A DNA stretch of 64,000 nucleotides, from contig JANSYI010000041.1 in NCBI GenBank assembly GCA_024742475.1, positions 1 through 64,000 of the forward strand. The letters run 5' to 3'. The translations under genes and the position numbers were made by a program. This stretch comes from a bacterium. Lineage in GTDB: Bacteria; Myxococcota_A; Polyangia; Nannocystales; Nannocystaceae. Shown here one piece after another: positions 1 to 7,486 of the stretch (the stretch's first letter is position 1; each line of letters starts with the position of its first letter). The notes beneath the pieces are model-generated. The model did no database searches. It was given only the letters and a program-made list of their open reading frames with translations, and was not told the origin of the DNA.

Positions 1-222
1 CTCGTCGGCCGCAGCGAGGGGCCTTTTCGAAAGGCGCCTCGAACGAAGGCAGGCGCCGAGAGGCGGCCGTTTGGGGTGAAGCGGAGGGCGACTCGTCGGC
101 CGCAGCGAGGGGCCTTTTCGAAAGGCGCCTCGAACGAAGGCAGGCGCCGAGAGGCGGCCGTTTGGGGTGAAGCGGAGGGCGACTCGTCGGCCGCAGCGAG
201 GGGCCTTTTCGAAAGGCCCCTC
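1..222. repeat. 91-bp tandem direct repeat (about 2.4 copies)
   Basis: The unit beginning ctcgtcggccgcagcgaggg starts at 1, 92 and 183, a period of exactly 91 bp. The first two units are identical over the visible length. The third stops matching at about 222, just before the cysE stop codon. Each copy carries a short inverted repeat (16-40, 107-131, 198-222). The array may continue upstream of the window edge. No open frame of interest lies in it; it looks like intergenic amplification of a terminator-bearing segment. Confidence 0.9.
198..222 (-). terminator. Hairpin terminator after cysE-type gene
   Basis: This is a perfect 11-bp stem (gaggggccttt / aaaggcccctc) with a 3-base loop, 6 bases past the TAG stop of the acetyltransferase gene. 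The two upstream repeat copies have the same hairpin with one G-G mismatch. It is symmetrical, so it could stop transcription in both directions. There is no long U-tract, so termination is inferred from position and stem strength. Confidence 0.55.
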
Positions 223-228
223 TAAAGA

Positions 229-1173
229 CTAATACTCCGGGTCCCGATGCTTCGCCGCATTGACGCGGTTGCCTTCCTTGATGAACTTCAAGGAGGGCTT
301 GTCGAGCATGACGGTGGTGTTGGGCTCGATGCTGTGGGTGAGCCAGACGTTGCCGCCGATGGTGGAGCCGCGTCCGATGACGGTGTCGCCGCCGAGGATG
401 GTCGCCCCCGCGTAGATCGTGACGTCGTCCTCGAGTCGGGGATGGCGTCGCTCGCTCGACTTGTCGCGCCCGTTGCGAACCGAGAGCGCGCCCAAGGTGA
501 CGCCCTGATACAGCTTCACGCGCGCGCCGATCTCGGTCGTCTCACCGATGACCACGCCGGTACCGTGATCGATGAAGAAGCTCTCGCCGATGCTCGCACC
601 TGGATGGATGTCGATCCCGGTGCGGCTGTGCACCTGCTCGGACATCATGCGGGGGATCAGCGGGACGTCGAGGTCGCACAGCGTGTGCGCGATGCGGTGC
701 ACGGCGATGGCTTCGACGCCCGGGTACGCAGTGATGATCTCGAACGCGCTACCCGCCGCGGGGTCACCCACGAGCGCGGCCTGAACGTCGGTGTCGAGGA
801 CTGCACGGATCGCAGGGATCGCGCGGATCATCTCGATGGCGCACGTGTGCGCGCGCGCTTGGTGGGAGTCGTTGGCGGCCGATGGATCACCCGATTGTGC
901 CCGGAACGCCTGCGCGAGCGCGAGCTCGAGGCCCCGCAGGGCGCGAGCGCACCGCTCTCCGACGAAGTACCGACACGTCAGCTGGTCGACGTGTTGACGG
1001 ACGAAGTAGCCGGGAAAGACGATCGAGATGAGATCGTCGAGCAAGGTGGCGACCTCGGAGCGAGAGGGAAGGTTCAACCCATCGAGGTGGTTGATGTTTC
1101 CGTGCTCTGCATACGACTCGACGATGTCGTCGATCGCGCTGGCCAAGACCCGCTCGTCGTGGTTCCCGGACAT
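229..1173 (-). CDS. cysE: Serine O-acetyltransferase (CysE/EpsC type)
   Basis: The 314-residue protein transfers acetyl from acetyl-CoA to L-serine, giving O-acetylserine for cysteine synthesis in the cytoplasm. An alpha-helical N-terminal half (about residues 1-170) is followed by a left-handed beta-helix of hexapeptide repeats. The motifs DIHPGA (188-193) and DHGTG (202-206) carry the catalytic Asp/His pair of the family, followed by VVIGET and the GGDTVIG/GRGSTIGG coils. The long N-terminal region fits the EpsC-like class more than E. coli CysE. The ATG start at 1173 faces a small divergent ORF. No cysK lies nearby. Confidence 0.9.
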   Translation of the reverse strand: MSGNHDERVLASAIDDIVESYAEHGNINHLDGLNLPSRSEVATLLDDLISIVFPGYFVRQHVDQLTCRYFVGERCARALRGLELALAQAFRAQSGDPSAANDSHQARAHTCAIEMIRAIPAIRAVLDTDVQAALVGDPAAGSAFEIITAYPGVEAIAVHRIAHTLCDLDVPLIPRMMSEQVHSRTGIDIHPGASIGESFFIDHGTGVVIGETTEIGARVKLYQGVTLGALSVRNGRDKSSERRHPRLEDDVTIYAGATILGGDTVIGRGSTIGGNVWLTHSIEPNTTVMLDKPSLKFIKEGNRVNAAKHRDPEY

Positions 1174-1287
1174 GCGCGGACGATAGCACCGCGCAACGGA
1201 TCGGTCGTCGCATGGTCAGCAGTCGCGCGGACGTGACCCGTTCTTGGAGTCCGCGACGCGGCGCCGATAGACTGACGACTCACCGCA

Positions 1288-1566
1288 ATGGTGACGGAAA
1301 CAGCCGTGGATTCTCCGTCAGACTATCTCAGCCAGGAACTCCGAGGCGCTGCGCTCCGTCGCCTCGTCTCTCAATCCCTCATGGCTCATGGGGAAGACCT
1401 TCCTGCACCCCAGGTTGCCGCGTACATCTCGGGTTGGACCAACGCGCTCGACTTGGTGCGTCGGACCGATCTCACCTTGCCGTCCGCCTCGGACGATCTG
1501 CACCGCGCCGTCGCTGCCGTCGTCACAGCGCTCGACGCGGCCGCACGCTCCGTGCTCGAGGACTAG
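1288..1566 (+). CDS. Small hypothetical protein, 92 aa
   Basis: I do not recognise this protein. It is acidic to neutral, 92 residues, probably all-helical (LSQELRGAALRRLVSQSL, then a C-terminal Ala-rich helix ending ARSVLED), without signal peptide or membrane segment. The ATG at 1288 is 114 bp from the divergent acetyltransferase start. It ends 59 bp before the convergent Fis-type gene. Codon use is GC-rich at third positions, as expected for a real gene here, but the size leaves doubt. Confidence 0.5.
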   Translation: MVTETAVDSPSDYLSQELRGAALRRLVSQSLMAHGEDLPAPQVAAYISGWTNALDLVRRTDLTLPSASDDLHRAVAAVVTALDAAARSVLED

Positions 1567-1625
1567 CCCCCTAGCCGGCCCTCGACGTGGAGCGTGTCGC
1601 GTCCGCTGCGAGCGGGGTCGACGCT

Positions 1626-1865
1626 TCAGGGGGTCTCGGGTCGGATGGAGACCGGCGCGTCCATCGGCGGAGAGACGCGGGGTTGGCGCTCCGGCGCGCG
1701 CGGTGGCCACTCGATCTGGTGCTTGATCATGCGCCGCTTGAGGGCGTGCCTGGTGATGCCCAGCAGCTGGGCCGCTTCGACGATGCTGCCCGCCTTCTGC
1801 AGGGCTGTGTGACAGAGGGTGCGCTCGGCTTTACGAAGGTTCAGGTCTTCCAGAAGGATCGGCAT
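1626..1865 (-). CDS. Stand-alone Fis-type helix-turn-helix protein
   Basis: This 79-residue protein has a Fis-family DNA-binding region at about residues 8-52 (LNLRKAERTLCHTAL, then IVEAAQLLGITRHALKRRM), the arrangement seen at the C-terminus of NtrC-type activators. The AAA+ and receiver domains are absent. The tail is Pro/Arg-rich (WPPRAPERQPRVSPP). It probably binds DNA as a dimer. It could be a remnant of a sigma-54 activator or a genuine small regulator; such short Fis-only proteins are common in myxobacteria. It diverges from the DUF4388/roadblock gene across a 421-bp gap. Confidence 0.7.
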   Translation of the reverse strand: MPILLEDLNLRKAERTLCHTALQKAGSIVEAAQLLGITRHALKRRMIKHQIEWPPRAPERQPRVSPPMDAPVSIRPETP

Positions 1866-2286
1866 GTCACGAGCTTATGCGAAAAGTCGCTGGTGGGAAA
1901 GCCATTTATTGTGATGTCTCATACTGATACGATCAAAGGTGAATCTGTATGTGCGAGTGGCAGCGTATCGTTCGTGGGATCACGTAGGGTTCGAAAACGG
2001 GCACTCAGGGGCGAAGATGCGCCGATCGCCCAACGCGCAAGTGTCTCAATGCGCGACACTGACCGCCTATGCGCGCTTCAGCACCCCGCTAGTCGGGCAA
2101 TGCGTGAAAGTGCACAATGGTCAATCCACTATCAGTGCCAGCCGTCAGCGCCGAGCGCGAGCCGAGCGCGACATCGGGCCTTCTCTGATCGGAAACACCC
2201 GTGAGGGTGGGGGTGAATCCCCCCACGTGCGTCGAAGCGCCAAGGTTCTTCGGCGATTCGGCGTTTCGCCATTACCATGCGGCCCC
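1866..2286. other. Long intergenic region with possible structured leader
   Basis: This is a 421-bp gap between the divergent Fis-type and pseudo-receiver genes. The first 120 bases are AT-richer than the surroundings and probably hold the promoters, though I find no confident -35/-10 or -24/-12 pair. An open frame continues upstream from the downstream gene to 1939. Its translation has no recognisable domain and unlike composition, so I treat it as non-coding. Two overlapping hairpins lie near the 3' end (2196-2226). Confidence 0.6.
2196..2226 (+). promoter_or_regulatory. Overlapping hairpins in 5' leader
   Basis: CACCC-GTGA-GGGTG (2196-2209) forms a 5-bp stem closed by a GNRA-type tetraloop. 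GTGGGGG-TGAATC-CCCCCAC (2207-2226) forms a 7-bp stem. The two share bases 2207-2209, so they compete at the junction. They lie about 60 bp before the proposed start of the downstream gene. They could be an attenuator-like switch or a chance GC-rich fold; no known riboswitch core is visible. Confidence 0.3.
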
Positions 2287-3717
2287 GTGCCGGATGACGG
2301 TCTCGCAGTGAAGAGCGCGCACGCTCGCGTCCTCGTCGTCGACGACGATTCATCCCGCAGCGCGGCGGTACGGCGTTTCCTCGCGACCGCTGGGTTCGCT
2401 GCGGTCGGCGTGCGCCGTCCGGCCGAGGCCTTCGATCGACTTCGCGTCGAGATGTTCGACGCGGTCGTGTGTGAGAGCCGTTCGCCCGGAGAGCTGGCCG
2501 CCGAGGTGATCGCATGGGTCGGGCGCTGCTCCCCGTCGATGCGCGTCGTCGTGCTCGGCTCGGCGACACGTCTCGCCGAGCGTTTCGGCGCGCTCGGAGT
2601 TCGGACCGTCCCCGACCCCGATGATCATGCAGGACTCGTCGAGGTGCTTCGAGGTCTCGGTGTCCGTCGGGGCTTCTTCGGCAACACGATCGAAGTCGAG
2701 CTGTTCGACTACGTGCAGATGGTCGCGCTGACGGGGCGCGACAAGCTGGTGGAGGTCGATACGCTGCGCGGGTTGGGACGGATCTGGTTCGAGCACGGCG
2801 ACATCGTGCACGCCGAGTTCGATCAGTTCCGCGGAGAGCTCGCGTTCTACAAGATGCTCGCGGCAGGCCGCGGGACGTTCCGCGAGGCGCTCCCGAGGCC
2901 TCCGTCCAAGCGCACGATCGTTCGCTCGAGCACGCACCTCCTCATGGAGGCGGCGCGCCAGACCGACGAGGGGACGCTCGGCCAGACCGGCGTCGGCGAT
3001 GAAGACGAGGAGACGTCCTTTGGCGATCTCATGGAGGACGCCGAGACCGGCGAACACAAGATCCCCGCCGCGCCCTCGCCTCCTCCGCCACCTCCAGCGA
3101 CGCGTACGCCGACCGGCCCGAACCCTCCGGTCATCTCCGACGCCGAAGCGAGCGGGGCGATGCTGGCCGCGGCAGCGCGCAAGGCCGTCCCCGACGACGA
3201 CTTCGTCGCGCTGGTCAGCGACGCGATCCAGCTCGAAGGCGTCGAGCCGGCGGGCGGACCGGAGCTCGGGCCCGCCGACTCGATGATGGGCTCGATCTCC
3301 GAGGTCGAAGCGGCGATCGGGCGGGCGCCCGCGCAACCCCAGCCGCAGGAGGACCACAGCCAGGTCTCCGGCGGCCAAGCCGTCTTCGAGGACCCCGAGA
3401 CGCGTACCGCGATGCTCGATCAGTTCTGGCAGTTCGACGGCATCAACGGAGTCGCGATCATCTCGTCCACGGGCAAGGTGCTCGCCGAGGACATGCGCAA
3501 CAACTCCTCCCTCGTGACGCTTGCTGGCTTCTACATGCGCGGCGCGGCCCGCATCGCACGAACGCTCGGCTACAACGTCTTCGACGGCGTCGTCGCGCGG
3601 TCGGTCCAGGGGCAGCAGATGGTGATGGTCAGCATGGGCGCAGCCTCGGCGGTGTTGTCCGTCGAGCCCGGGGCCGACCCCGAGGCAGTTCGTGATGCCG
3701 TGATGGGGGTCGAGTGA
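2287..3717 (+). CDS. Pseudo-receiver, DUF4388 and roadblock signalling protein
   Basis: The 476-residue cytoplasmic protein has a receiver-like domain at about 13-120 (ARVLVVDDDSSRS), a DUF4388 (PATAN-like) domain at about 130-230, a Pro-rich linker, and a C-terminal roadblock/LC7-like domain at about 370-476. The residue matching the phospho-acceptor Asp is Glu63 (VVCESRSPGE), and the usual K-P pair is also missing, so phosphorylation is unlikely. Roadblock domains usually regulate small GTPases such as MglA. The start is GTG 2287, or GTG 2308; the frame stays open to 1939 but the extra sequence looks non-coding. The stop overlaps the next start. Confidence 0.8.
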   Translation: MPDDGLAVKSAHARVLVVDDDSSRSAAVRRFLATAGFAAVGVRRPAEAFDRLRVEMFDAVVCESRSPGELAAEVIAWVGRCSPSMRVVVLGSATRLAERFGALGVRTVPDPDDHAGLVEVLRGLGVRRGFFGNTIEVELFDYVQMVALTGRDKLVEVDTLRGLGRIWFEHGDIVHAEFDQFRGELAFYKMLAAGRGTFREALPRPPSKRTIVRSSTHLLMEAARQTDEGTLGQTGVGDEDEETSFGDLMEDAETGEHKIPAAPSPPPPPPATRTPTGPNPPVISDAEASGAMLAAAARKAVPDDDFVALVSDAIQLEGVEPAGGPELGPADSMMGSISEVEAAIGRAPAQPQPQEDHSQVSGGQAVFEDPETRTAMLDQFWQFDGINGVAIISSTGKVLAEDMRNNSSLVTLAGFYMRGAARIARTLGYNVFDGVVARSVQGQQMVMVSMGAASAVLSVEPGADPEAVRDAVMGVE

Positions 3718-4385
3718 TGGACGCCAGAGAACAGCTCCTCGAGCTGCTCGAAGAGCTCGGCGCCGTTCCGGGCGTGCGCGCGGCCCTGATCGCGACGGCC
3801 GATGGGGCGATCGCCTCGAGCGGAGCCGCTTCGATGCCGATGGCCACGGCCAACGACGTCGCCAAGACGATCCGGCGCATGACGGTCGCCTCGGCCACGG
3901 TCGGGGTCCCCCTCAAGGACCTGCTCATCAACTTCGGCCCCGCCCGGATGATGGTCGTGCCGGTCACCGAGGACGCCACGGTCGTCAGCTTGCTCGAGCG
4001 CGACAAAGCGGTCGCCCCGGTTCGGCGAGTGCTGGGCCTTCAGCTCGACGCCCTGCGCTCGCTGCTCACCGAGGGCGAAGAGGAACTCGACGTCGACGTG
4101 GTCGACGAGACCGAAGAGGAGATCGAGCGGATCCTCCGCGGGGAGCTTGGCCCGGTTCTTCAGCGCATTCGTGCGCAGTTCCGTGAGCACGCCCTGCGAG
4201 CGGGTTACACGCCCGACCAGAGCGAGTCGATGATCCGCGAACAGCTGCGCGAGTGGCTGCTGTGCTGCAACCCATCGACCTACACGTTCCCGCTGCTCGT
4301 CGATGGCCTCGGTCAGCTGCTCAACGATGCCCCCGCGGTGCGGTCGCAGTTCATGGAGCAGGTCCAAGTGACCATCCGCGGCTGA
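3717..4385 (+). CDS. Roadblock/LC7 domain protein
   Basis: The 222-residue protein starts with a roadblock/LC7-like domain (about 1-115: LLELLEELGAVPGVRAALIATADGAIASSG, then FGPARMMVVPV). An acidic stretch and a helical C-terminal part of unknown type follow. MglB-like roadblock proteins act as GTPase regulators or scaffolds; no MglA-like GTPase is in the window. The ATG at 3717 overlaps the previous TGA by one base, which indicates translational coupling, so the two roadblock proteins are probably made together and may form a heteromeric platform. A GTG at 3714 is an alternative start. Confidence 0.75.
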   Translation: MDAREQLLELLEELGAVPGVRAALIATADGAIASSGAASMPMATANDVAKTIRRMTVASATVGVPLKDLLINFGPARMMVVPVTEDATVVSLLERDKAVAPVRRVLGLQLDALRSLLTEGEEELDVDVVDETEEEIERILRGELGPVLQRIRAQFREHALRAGYTPDQSESMIREQLREWLLCCNPSTYTFPLLVDGLGQLLNDAPAVRSQFMEQVQVTIRG

Positions 4386-4402
4386 GCGAGACGCCGGACG
4401 CG

Positions 4403-4440
4403 AGAACGCCGCGTCCTCCTGGAGAGAGCGCGGCGTTCTT
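4403..4440. terminator. Hairpin terminator between convergent genes
   Basis: An 11-bp perfect stem (agaacgccgcg / cgcggcgttct) spans a 15-base loop and is followed by TT. It lies 17 bases past the roadblock gene stop and 14 bases from the stop of the convergent VWA gene, so it may serve both directions. Confidence 0.65.
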
Positions 4441-4454
4441 CGTGGCGCTACGGG

Positions 4455-6020
4455 CTATCGCGGTCGGGCGCGGACCTCACACACGCCCTCGTTGTTGACA
4501 CCCACGCTGCGGATGGTGCGACGGCTGTCGGCGGTGACGCGCTCGCCGGCGAGCTCGGTGTGCACCATGCGGATCATGACGTCCCGAAGGGACTGCACCT
4601 CGTAGCAGGGGATGTGCGGCTCGGCGTGTCCGTTGCCGACGCCCGAGTCGTCGGTGAGGAAGACGTACTGGCCGCCCGTGCCGGCGGCGGCGGCACGCAT
4701 GACGATCTCGGCCTCGGAGGCGACGCCGCTGGCGGCCACCGGGTAGAAGGCCGCGCCCATGGCCCGGAGGTCGTCGACGGCGTCCATGGTGTTGCCCATC
4801 TGCTCGGGGTGCGGGGGCGCGTCGGCGACCAAGAAGACGACCTTGGCCGAGTCCTGCGACCAGGAGAGCTCCGCGGCGTCTTCGAGGGCCGCGTCCATCG
4901 CCTCGGGGTAGTCCCCGCCACCGCCGGCGCTCTGCCGTCCCAGGAAGTCCTCGAAGCGGTTCAAGTTGGTCGTGAAGTCGAACGATCGGCTGACGAAGGC
5001 GTCACCGTCGTCGCGGTAGACCACGAGGGCGAAGCGCTGGTCGACGCGGGGGAACGATCGCTCGATGGTGCGTGCGATGTTTCGCAGCTCGACCTTGAGG
5101 TACTCGAGCTCGTCGCCCATGCTGCCGGTGGCGTCGATGACCAGGGCGATGTCGACAGCGTCGACGGAGTCGGCCTGCACGTTGCGCATGGTGATCGTGT
5201 TGATGGTGCCCTCGCGGACGGGGACGGACATGCGCTCGCGGCCGTGTTGAATGCTGGCCATGACCTTGCCTTGGCGCATGTGCTCGGGGGGAAGATCCCA
5301 GCCGGCGAAGAACACTGCGCGGCCGTCGGTGCCGGTGGGCACGCGAGCGCCTCGCTGGTCAGTGTCGAGCCTGACGTTGGCGTCGTGCACGGGACGGCCG
5401 CTGGCGTCGACGATTCGGACCACGGTCATGTCTCCGATGACGCGCTCGGCGACCTCGCGGGTGTCGCGTTGCTGCGACATGCGCTCGGCGAAGCGGCTGA
5501 GGACGTCGGGATTGAGCGTGTCATCGAACGCACCGGCGGTGAGGCGACCCGCTTGCAGCTGCCGGTCGAAGTCGGGCTCGGGATCGGGCCTGGGTTTGGG
5601 TCGACGACGCGTGCTGTCCCGCTTGGCGGTCTTCTTCAGAGGGGCACGAGCGGCCTTGGACTTGCGTGCGCGACGGCTCCGTCGGCCCTCGCTGCGCCCG
5701 AACGCGCGGTCACCGGCCGAGTCCATCGCGGGCGGGACGTCGGCGGGCATGGACTCCTCGGCCATCACGGGCGCGGGCTCGGCGGGAGGCGGGGCCGCGG
5801 CACCGTCGGCGTCTCCGTAGGCATAGGCGTCGTCGCCGCTGGCGTCGGACTCGTAGTCGTAGTCCGCGCTCGACCCGGGGGCGTATGCTCCAGCGGACGG
5901 CTCCGCCGCGGACATGGCCACCGCGTCACCGCCGGCGTGATCCGACGTGGGCGCCGCCGAGTTCTTCGAGGCGCATGCGGAGAGGGAGGCGAGGGCGAGA
6001 AGGACGGGCAGGCGCTTCAT
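4455..6020 (-). CDS. VWA-domain lipoprotein
   Basis: The 521-residue protein begins with a lipoprotein signal (LALASLSACASK, acylated Cys about 16). A low-complexity Asp/Ala/Pro region and a basic Arg/Lys patch (SRRARKSKAARAPLKKTAKR) follow. A beta-sandwich-like segment resembling carboxypeptidase regulatory repeats (VRIVDASGRPVHDANVRL) precedes a von Willebrand A domain at about 290-480 with a MIDAS-like DATGS motif in VIDATGSMGDE and GGDYPEAMDAAL. VWA domains bind protein ligands through a metal ion. The substrate or partner is unknown. It is transcribed away from the tRNA. Confidence 0.8.
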   Translation of the reverse strand: MKRLPVLLALASLSACASKNSAAPTSDHAGGDAVAMSAAEPSAGAYAPGSSADYDYESDASGDDAYAYGDADGAAAPPPAEPAPVMAEESMPADVPPAMDSAGDRAFGRSEGRRSRRARKSKAARAPLKKTAKRDSTRRRPKPRPDPEPDFDRQLQAGRLTAGAFDDTLNPDVLSRFAERMSQQRDTREVAERVIGDMTVVRIVDASGRPVHDANVRLDTDQRGARVPTGTDGRAVFFAGWDLPPEHMRQGKVMASIQHGRERMSVPVREGTINTITMRNVQADSVDAVDIALVIDATGSMGDELEYLKVELRNIARTIERSFPRVDQRFALVVYRDDGDAFVSRSFDFTTNLNRFEDFLGRQSAGGGGDYPEAMDAALEDAAELSWSQDSAKVVFLVADAPPHPEQMGNTMDAVDDLRAMGAAFYPVAASGVASEAEIVMRAAAAGTGGQYVFLTDDSGVGNGHAEPHIPCYEVQSLRDVMIRMVHTELAGERVTADSRRTIRSVGVNNEGVCEVRARPR

Positions 6021-6142
6021 GCCACCCCGAACGCCCGACCCCCGCGATGGGCTTACAGCCGACCTCCGGTTTTTTTCCGCGGGCCGCTACACCCCCCTCA
6101 GCGGCGCCAGAGACCAAAACGCACGAATTCGACCACCCCCGC

Positions 6143-6171
6143 TTGACGCCTCGGACCAGGCCGCGTACATA
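6143..6171 (+). promoter_or_regulatory. Sigma-70-type promoter of tRNA-Phe
   Basis: A -35 box TTGACG (6143-6148), an exact 17-bp spacer and a -10 box TACATA (6166-6171) lie 19 bp upstream of the mature tRNA 5' end. This is the best housekeeping promoter match I found in the window. Confidence 0.7.
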
Positions 6172-6190
6172 CACCGCCCAACCGCAACCT

Positions 6191-6263
6191 GCCCAGGTAG
6201 CTCAGTTGGTAGAGCACTGGACTGAAAATCCGGGTGTCCGTGGTTCAAATCCGCGCCTGGGCA
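6191..6263 (+). tRNA. tRNA-Phe (GAA)
   Basis: A full cloverleaf can be drawn. The acceptor stem GCCCAGG (6191-6197) pairs with CCTGGGC (6256-6262), followed by discriminator A. The D-arm is GCTC...GAGC, the anticodon stem/loop is CTGGA-CTGAAAA-TCCGG with anticodon GAA, and the T-arm is CGTGG-TTCAAAT-CCGCG with one G-U pair. The CCA tail is not encoded. It is a single-gene unit with its own promoter and terminator. I see no integrase or att duplication next to it. Confidence 0.96.
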
Positions 6264-6270
6264 CTGAAAG

Positions 6271-6299
6271 ACCCCGCTGCAAGGCGGGGTTTTCTTTTT
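6271..6299 (+). terminator. Intrinsic terminator after tRNA-Phe
   Basis: ACCCCGC (6271-6277) pairs with GCGGGGT (6284-6290) around a 6-base loop and is followed by TTTCTTTTT. This is a classical rho-independent terminator starting 8 bases after the tRNA. Confidence 0.9.
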
Positions 6300-6317
6300 G
6301 GGGCGGGGGCCTCGGGC

Positions 6318-7355
6318 TCAGTCCCGCAGCTGCTGCACCAGCGCCCGCAGCCGCTCCTCATGCGTCGCGTCGAGCTTGGGGATGAGCGCCTCGATCGCGT
6401 CCGCGTGCTCGGGCCGAGCGTGATCTTCGAGGGCATCGATTGCGGCGCTCGGCCGCTCGAGGTCGGGGAGGATCGCTACGAGTCGTGGCACGGTCGAGGG
6501 CGCGGCGACGCTGCGCAGGGCGTTGTCGTAGCGGTACAGCGAGTCGGCGGGCGGGATGGGCATCGTCTCCAGCGCTCTGCGGGCCAGGTCTGGGTCGCGC
6601 TCGCGCAGGGTGCCCAAGGCTCGGTCGGCGGCGTCGTACTGCCACCCCTCGACGCACGCCGCGAGGGCCGAGAGCGCCTGTGGGCCCGTGAAGTCTTCGA
6701 TGCTGCGCTCGGCGGCGAGGCTGGTGTGGAGGTGGTCGCTGACGCACAGCGTCGCCAGCCGCGGCAGTGCGCTCTTCTGCTTGCGGACGCCGACGGCTCG
6801 AATGGTCCACTCGAGCGTTGGGGCGTCGCCGTAGCGGTCGTCCGCGGGAGGGTCCTCGGCCAGCGCGCGGGTCAGGGCCTTCGGCGAGAAGCGAGCGCTC
6901 AGGCGTGCCAACGTGGCCTTCCACTTCGGGCGCCGCGCTCGCAGGCGCGTGAGCGCGTCGTGTTGTGCCTGCACGGTGCTCGGGGAGTGCACGTGCATGA
7001 GCGACGCAAGAGCCAGCAGCGCCCGCGCGTCGTCCTTGGCCTCGAGCGCTTTGGCCAACCGCGCTTCGCCGGGCGTCGCCATCACCGCGCAACTGAACTG
7101 CACGGCGGGCTGCATGTTCGGGTACTCGAGGAAGGCTGCGAGCGGCGCGTCGATCTCCTCGAACGGAGCCGACGGGCCGGCGGTCTCTCCGGGCAGGTCC
7201 ACGCCCTCGAGGTACGTGGCTCCAGCGTCGAGCAGGCTGAGCGCGTCGGCCTGCACGTTGGGTGCGGCTGGCTCGTAGCGCGGCGTCGCAGAGCGGGCGG
7301 GTACGGCAGACAGGGCCGCGAGGAGTGCCAGCGCGGGGGCGATCGTCGAGCGCAC
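6318..7355 (-). CDS. Exported helical-repeat protein, unknown function
   Basis: The 345-residue protein starts with a likely signal peptide (VRSTIAPALALLAALSAVPARS). The rest is Ala/Leu-rich and helical, with repeated segments such as LPRLATLCV, LSALAACVEGWQ and VPRLVAILPDL that resemble HEAT-type repeats. No catalytic motif is visible. GTG at 7355 is chosen because it sits directly before the signal peptide; the frame stays open to 7520 but the additional residues look non-coding. It diverges from the M74 peptidase gene. Function unknown; a periplasmic scaffold is a guess. Confidence 0.6.
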   Translation of the reverse strand: MRSTIAPALALLAALSAVPARSATPRYEPAAPNVQADALSLLDAGATYLEGVDLPGETAGPSAPFEEIDAPLAAFLEYPNMQPAVQFSCAVMATPGEARLAKALEAKDDARALLALASLMHVHSPSTVQAQHDALTRLRARRPKWKATLARLSARFSPKALTRALAEDPPADDRYGDAPTLEWTIRAVGVRKQKSALPRLATLCVSDHLHTSLAAERSIEDFTGPQALSALAACVEGWQYDAADRALGTLRERDPDLARRALETMPIPPADSLYRYDNALRSVAAPSTVPRLVAILPDLERPSAAIDALEDHARPEHADAIEALIPKLDATHEERLRALVQQLRD

Positions 7356-7486
7356 GGAAAGGAGACAACCCCGGGGCGCCGAGGTTCCGGGCGCTGTTGG
7401 AGCAAGTCGCCGCAACCCCCCCGCACGCTCGTGACTCGTGCACCAAATTTTCCTCAGCCGCCGGATCGGGTCATGGTGAACGGGCC

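Noticed and set aside
2196..2226. Cobalamin-riboswitch-like GGGGGTGAATCCCCC hairpin
   Set aside because: Only one hairpin resembles the P5 region. The CCCGC-ACTG core and other conserved elements of the riboswitch are missing.
1939..2286. In-frame upstream extension of the pseudo-receiver gene
   Set aside because: The additional 116 residues show no domain, have a composition unlike the rest of the protein, and the conserved receiver begins only after GTG 2287.
4560..6146. Long plus-strand open frame opposite the VWA gene
   Set aside because: High GC content leaves long antisense frames open. Its translation is repetitive Gly/Val/His/Asp without domains, while the minus strand has a signal peptide and VWA motifs.
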